Shown here: in pieces, positions 41,900 through 43,629 of the stretch | Numbering within the stretch: the first letter of the stretch is position 1 | How the letters are laid out: each line of letters opens with the position of its first letter | Assembly (NCBI GenBank): GCA_944389095.1 | Contig: CALXLC010000050.1 | Span: 1 to 43,629 of the forward strand | DNA from: an uncultured Alphaproteobacteria bacterium | GTDB taxonomy: Bacteria; Pseudomonadota; Alphaproteobacteria; RF32; CAG-239 | DNA: 43,629 nt | Reading direction: 5' to 3' | The notes under the pieces: model-generated | Databases searched by the model: none | Told to the model about the DNA's origin: nothing | Seen by the model: only the letters and a program-made list of their open reading frames with translations | Made by a program: the position numbers and the translations under genes

Positions 41900-42742
41900 T
41901 CAAAATTTTCCTTTAACCAAAAAGTTGATAATGCTCCCCGTAATCTTCTCATTGTCAAAGATATTCCAATGATTGTCAGGAATATCAATAACTTCTTTGG
42001 CATTGCTGAAGCGCTTTTCTTCCTGAGCGGAAAGCTGCAAATTTTCCGTTTTCGTCAGTTTGCGGAAATATTTGTTCCACCAGGAAGAGCTTCTGATGAT
42101 TCCGGATTCGATATTTTTTGGCAGCGGCGGAATGGATTCGATTCGGCGCTGTCCCATCTCTCTGGAAACCGGACCCAGAATAAATTCGGATATTTTATTG
42201 CCGCTGAGCTTAAACAGCAGTCTGTCTCCATGATTCGGGGGGGATATTTCAACAATCCGACCTATTTTCAAATGTTTTTTCCAATCGCTGTCCCTGTTTA
42301 ACAAAACCTGCAGTAAAATACCGCCCAAACCATAAGTAACAAAAGACACTTTTTCGACATCAAGCAGATGATTCAAAAAGAAATCAATCTGCCGTGCGTG
42401 CGATTCGATGTTTTTTTGCGTCGACGGATAATTAATTGCCGCGGCCATCATATTGTTTTGCAAAACGATTCGCCACAACGGCTTAAACACGTTTTTGGAT
42501 TGTCCCAAACCGTGCAGCATAACCACCATATGCCCCTTTTGCCGCCCAAGCTCATATATTTCTATATATTTAATAAAAGCTTTCCGGCATTCTTCAAAAG
42601 TTCCTTCGTGACGGCGGATATCCCAGTTATCCAGCAGGCGGCAGCGTTTGGTAATATAGTTTCTCTGGATTCGCCATTTTTGGTAAAAGAATACGTCTTC
42701 CCAAAAGTGGCCGCCTCCCATTGTATAAAACTGGTTGTTCAT
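41900..42742 (-). CDS. Alpha/beta-hydrolase-fold protein lacking the nucleophile serine
   Basis: A 280-residue protein without a signal peptide. It has the lipase-like oxyanion loop HGLG (77-80) and the strand-elbow-helix VSFVTYGLGGILLQVLL. A later strand and turn (EISPPNHGDRLL) resembles the TPHxG segment of lipases. The elbow should read G-x-S-x-G, but residue 138 is Gly (codon 42329-42331, GGT), so the usual nucleophile is absent. It may be a non-catalytic binding protein or use another residue. GGAGG lies seven bases upstream. It sits between the lipoprotein gene and the VirB6 operon, and a role in secretion is not evident. Confidence 0.8.
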   Translation of the reverse strand: MNNQFYTMGGGHFWEDVFFYQKWRIQRNYITKRCRLLDNWDIRRHEGTFEECRKAFIKYIEIYELGRQKGHMVVMLHGLGQSKNVFKPLWRIVLQNNMMAAAINYPSTQKNIESHARQIDFFLNHLLDVEKVSFVTYGLGGILLQVLLNRDSDWKKHLKIGRIVEISPPNHGDRLLFKLSGNKISEFILGPVSREMGQRRIESIPPLPKNIESGIIRSSSWWNKYFRKLTKTENLQLSAQEEKRFSNAKEVIDIPDNHWNIFDNEKITGSIINFLVKGKF

Positions 42743-42763
42743 CAGAATGCCTCCGCCTGAACG

Positions 42764-43192
42764 CTACTTTGAAACACCGCTGGTGTTTGGAATCGCCGTA
42801 ATCGTCACAACAGAAGAATCTCCGTTGTCTATTTCTATTAGAATCTGCAGAGCTCTGTTGCCGCGAATATAAGTCATATGGCTGATTTTTGCGCGAACCG
42901 TAGCCACTTCGACCCAGTTCAGCTTTGGCATTTCGGAAACATAAAAGTCAAAAATACTGCTGGCGTTAAACGGAGTCGTATAAACCAGACTGCCAATCCA
43001 GTTGTCCCCGCTGCCCAGAGCTCTTGTTTCATCCAAATCAATAAAGGCATCTGCCGGAAACGGAATATCCGGAAAATGTGCAAAAGCGGGAGGAATGGCC
43101 GAGCCGTCCACACCGCTCAAAACCGGTTTTTCCGAGGCACAGGCCGAAAGGATTAAGACTAAAGTTAAAGCTAAAATATTGTTTTTTAACAT
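42764..43192 (-). CDS. Small lipoprotein, unknown function
   Basis: A 142-residue protein with a lipobox (LILSACAS, lipidated Cys near residue 18). The compact mature domain has a strand-rich pattern: FDFYVSEMPKLNWVEVATV, then MTYIRGNRALQILIEI and VVTITAIP. The fold looks like small alpha/beta lipoproteins of unknown role found in proteobacteria. It precedes the hydrolase gene by 21 bases and is probably co-transcribed with it. AAGG lies about eight bases upstream of the ATG and falls inside an inverted repeat. Confidence 0.8.
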   Translation of the reverse strand: MLKNNILALTLVLILSACASEKPVLSGVDGSAIPPAFAHFPDIPFPADAFIDLDETRALGSGDNWIGSLVYTTPFNASSIFDFYVSEMPKLNWVEVATVRAKISHMTYIRGNRALQILIEIDNGDSSVVTITAIPNTSGVSK

Positions 43193-43198
43193 TTTTGC

Positions 43199-43243
43199 TA
43201 CCTTGTTTTTGATTGCAGATATGGTATTTTAAGAAACAAGGTA
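43199..43243. repeat. 10-bp inverted repeat at the lipoprotein gene start
   Basis: TACCTTGTTT (43199-43208) and its exact complement AAACAAGGTA (43234-43243) are 25 bases apart. One arm covers the ribosome-binding site of the lipoprotein gene. It could be an operator, or an mRNA hairpin that hides the site. Confidence 0.5.
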
Positions 43244-43372
43244 ACGTACTTTGGTTAAAAAAAAGGAAATATTTCAGTATATTTCCGCTAAAAATTCGCT
43301 TACATAAAAAAACGCATTTTCAAGAAGTTGAAAAAAAACTTAAAAAAAATCAAAATTTTTTAATTTTTTGTG

Positions 43373-43401
43373 TTGACATCTTCAAAATAACATCATATAA
43401 C
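43373..43401 (+). promoter_or_regulatory. rRNA operon promoter
   Basis: TTGACA (43373-43378), 17 bases, then TATAAC (43396-43401): a near-consensus promoter. A/T tracts at 43326-43370 could act as an UP element. It lies about 180 bases before the 16S rRNA sequence, in the right orientation. Confidence 0.85.
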
Positions 43402-43407
43402 CCACAT

Positions 43408-43576
43408 CACCGACGGCGAGCAGGCCTGTCAGGCCGGGAAGCGGTTGGTAGTTATAAAGTATAGTGAATAAGTGAGAGGGGATACGCAGGCAGTGATCTG
43501 GGAAAGATTAAGGTCTGAAGTATCTGATAAGGAACCAAGTAAATTCTTTATGAGTGATTTAGGCTAGGATTAGATT
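43408..43576 (+). other. rRNA leader region
   Basis: This stretch lies between the predicted transcript start and the 16S sequence and has no plausible gene. It contains a short dyad (GGCCTG-T-CAGGCC, 43423-43435). Antitermination and RNase III processing signals would be expected here, but I cannot identify a clear boxA. Confidence 0.5.
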
Positions 43577-43629
43577 TAATATGAGAGTTTGATCCTGGCT
43601 CAGAACGAACGCTGGCGGCAGGCTTAACA
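43577..43629 (+). rRNA. rrs: 16S ribosomal RNA, 5' end (partial)
   Basis: The universal 16S start AGAGTTTGATCCTGGCTCAG begins at 43584 and is followed by AACGAACGCTGGCGGCAGGC, as in Alphaproteobacteria. The mature 5' end is placed about seven bases upstream by analogy with E. coli. The gene runs off the window. Confidence 0.95.

Noticed and set aside
1..43629. Insertion sequences, integrases, tRNA genes or attachment sites that would mark a mobile element
   Set aside because: I found no transposase, integrase or relaxase frame and no tRNA-like structure I could support, so I do not call the cluster an integrated element.

Overview
The window is chromosomal DNA of an alphaproteobacterium. The last 53 bases are the 5' end of a 16S rRNA gene with an alphaproteobacterial-type beginning, driven by a strong promoter. 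I cannot name the genus. Four tandem virB6-type genes recall the multi-virB6 T4SS of Rickettsiales, but gene content and base composition do not prove membership of that order.

Almost the whole window encodes one large, heavily modified type IV secretion system (T4SS) in two convergent blocks. The plus-strand block (about 0.8-25.9 kb) holds virB3, virB4 (TTG start), six tightly packed genes for exported coiled-coil proteins in the place where virB5 would be expected, virB8, a 62-residue VirB7-like lipoprotein, a second virB8, a virB9 with an added C-terminal SPOR domain, a 1189-residue membrane-anchored repeat protein, a 1510-residue repeat protein ending in a VirB10 domain, and virB11. It closes on a strong hairpin. 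Upstream, at the window edge, is the 3' end of a gene made of identical 54-bp repeats.

The minus-strand block has three parts. The four genes at 26.0-31.3 kb encode a one-TM protein, a secretin-like lipoprotein, a Pro/Gln-rich soluble protein and an 825-residue coiled-coil protein. Next is a regulator with two HTH domains and an S24-like C-terminus (31.5-32.4 kb). At 32.6-41.8 kb is an operon of a 66-residue two-TM protein and four VirB6/TrbL-type proteins. One of these carries a CHAP/NlpC-like cysteine-hydrolase domain in its predicted periplasmic loop, and another has a lipobox. Two further minus-strand genes, an alpha/beta-hydrolase-fold protein lacking the nucleophile serine and a lipoprotein, lie between this block and the divergent rRNA operon.

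Functional reading (inference): VirB4 and VirB11 power the machine; VirB3, the two VirB8 proteins and the four VirB6 proteins form the inner-membrane platform; VirB7-like, VirB9-SPOR and VirB10 form the outer-membrane core; the two giant repeat proteins could span the periplasm; the CHAP and SPOR domains would process or bind peptidoglycan, replacing VirB1. No VirD4, VirB1 or convincing VirB2 gene is visible here. The most novel features are the two-gene, repeat-extended VirB10, the VirB6-hydrolase fusion, the VirB9-SPOR fusion, the expanded coiled-coil cluster and the secretin-like lipoprotein operon beside it.
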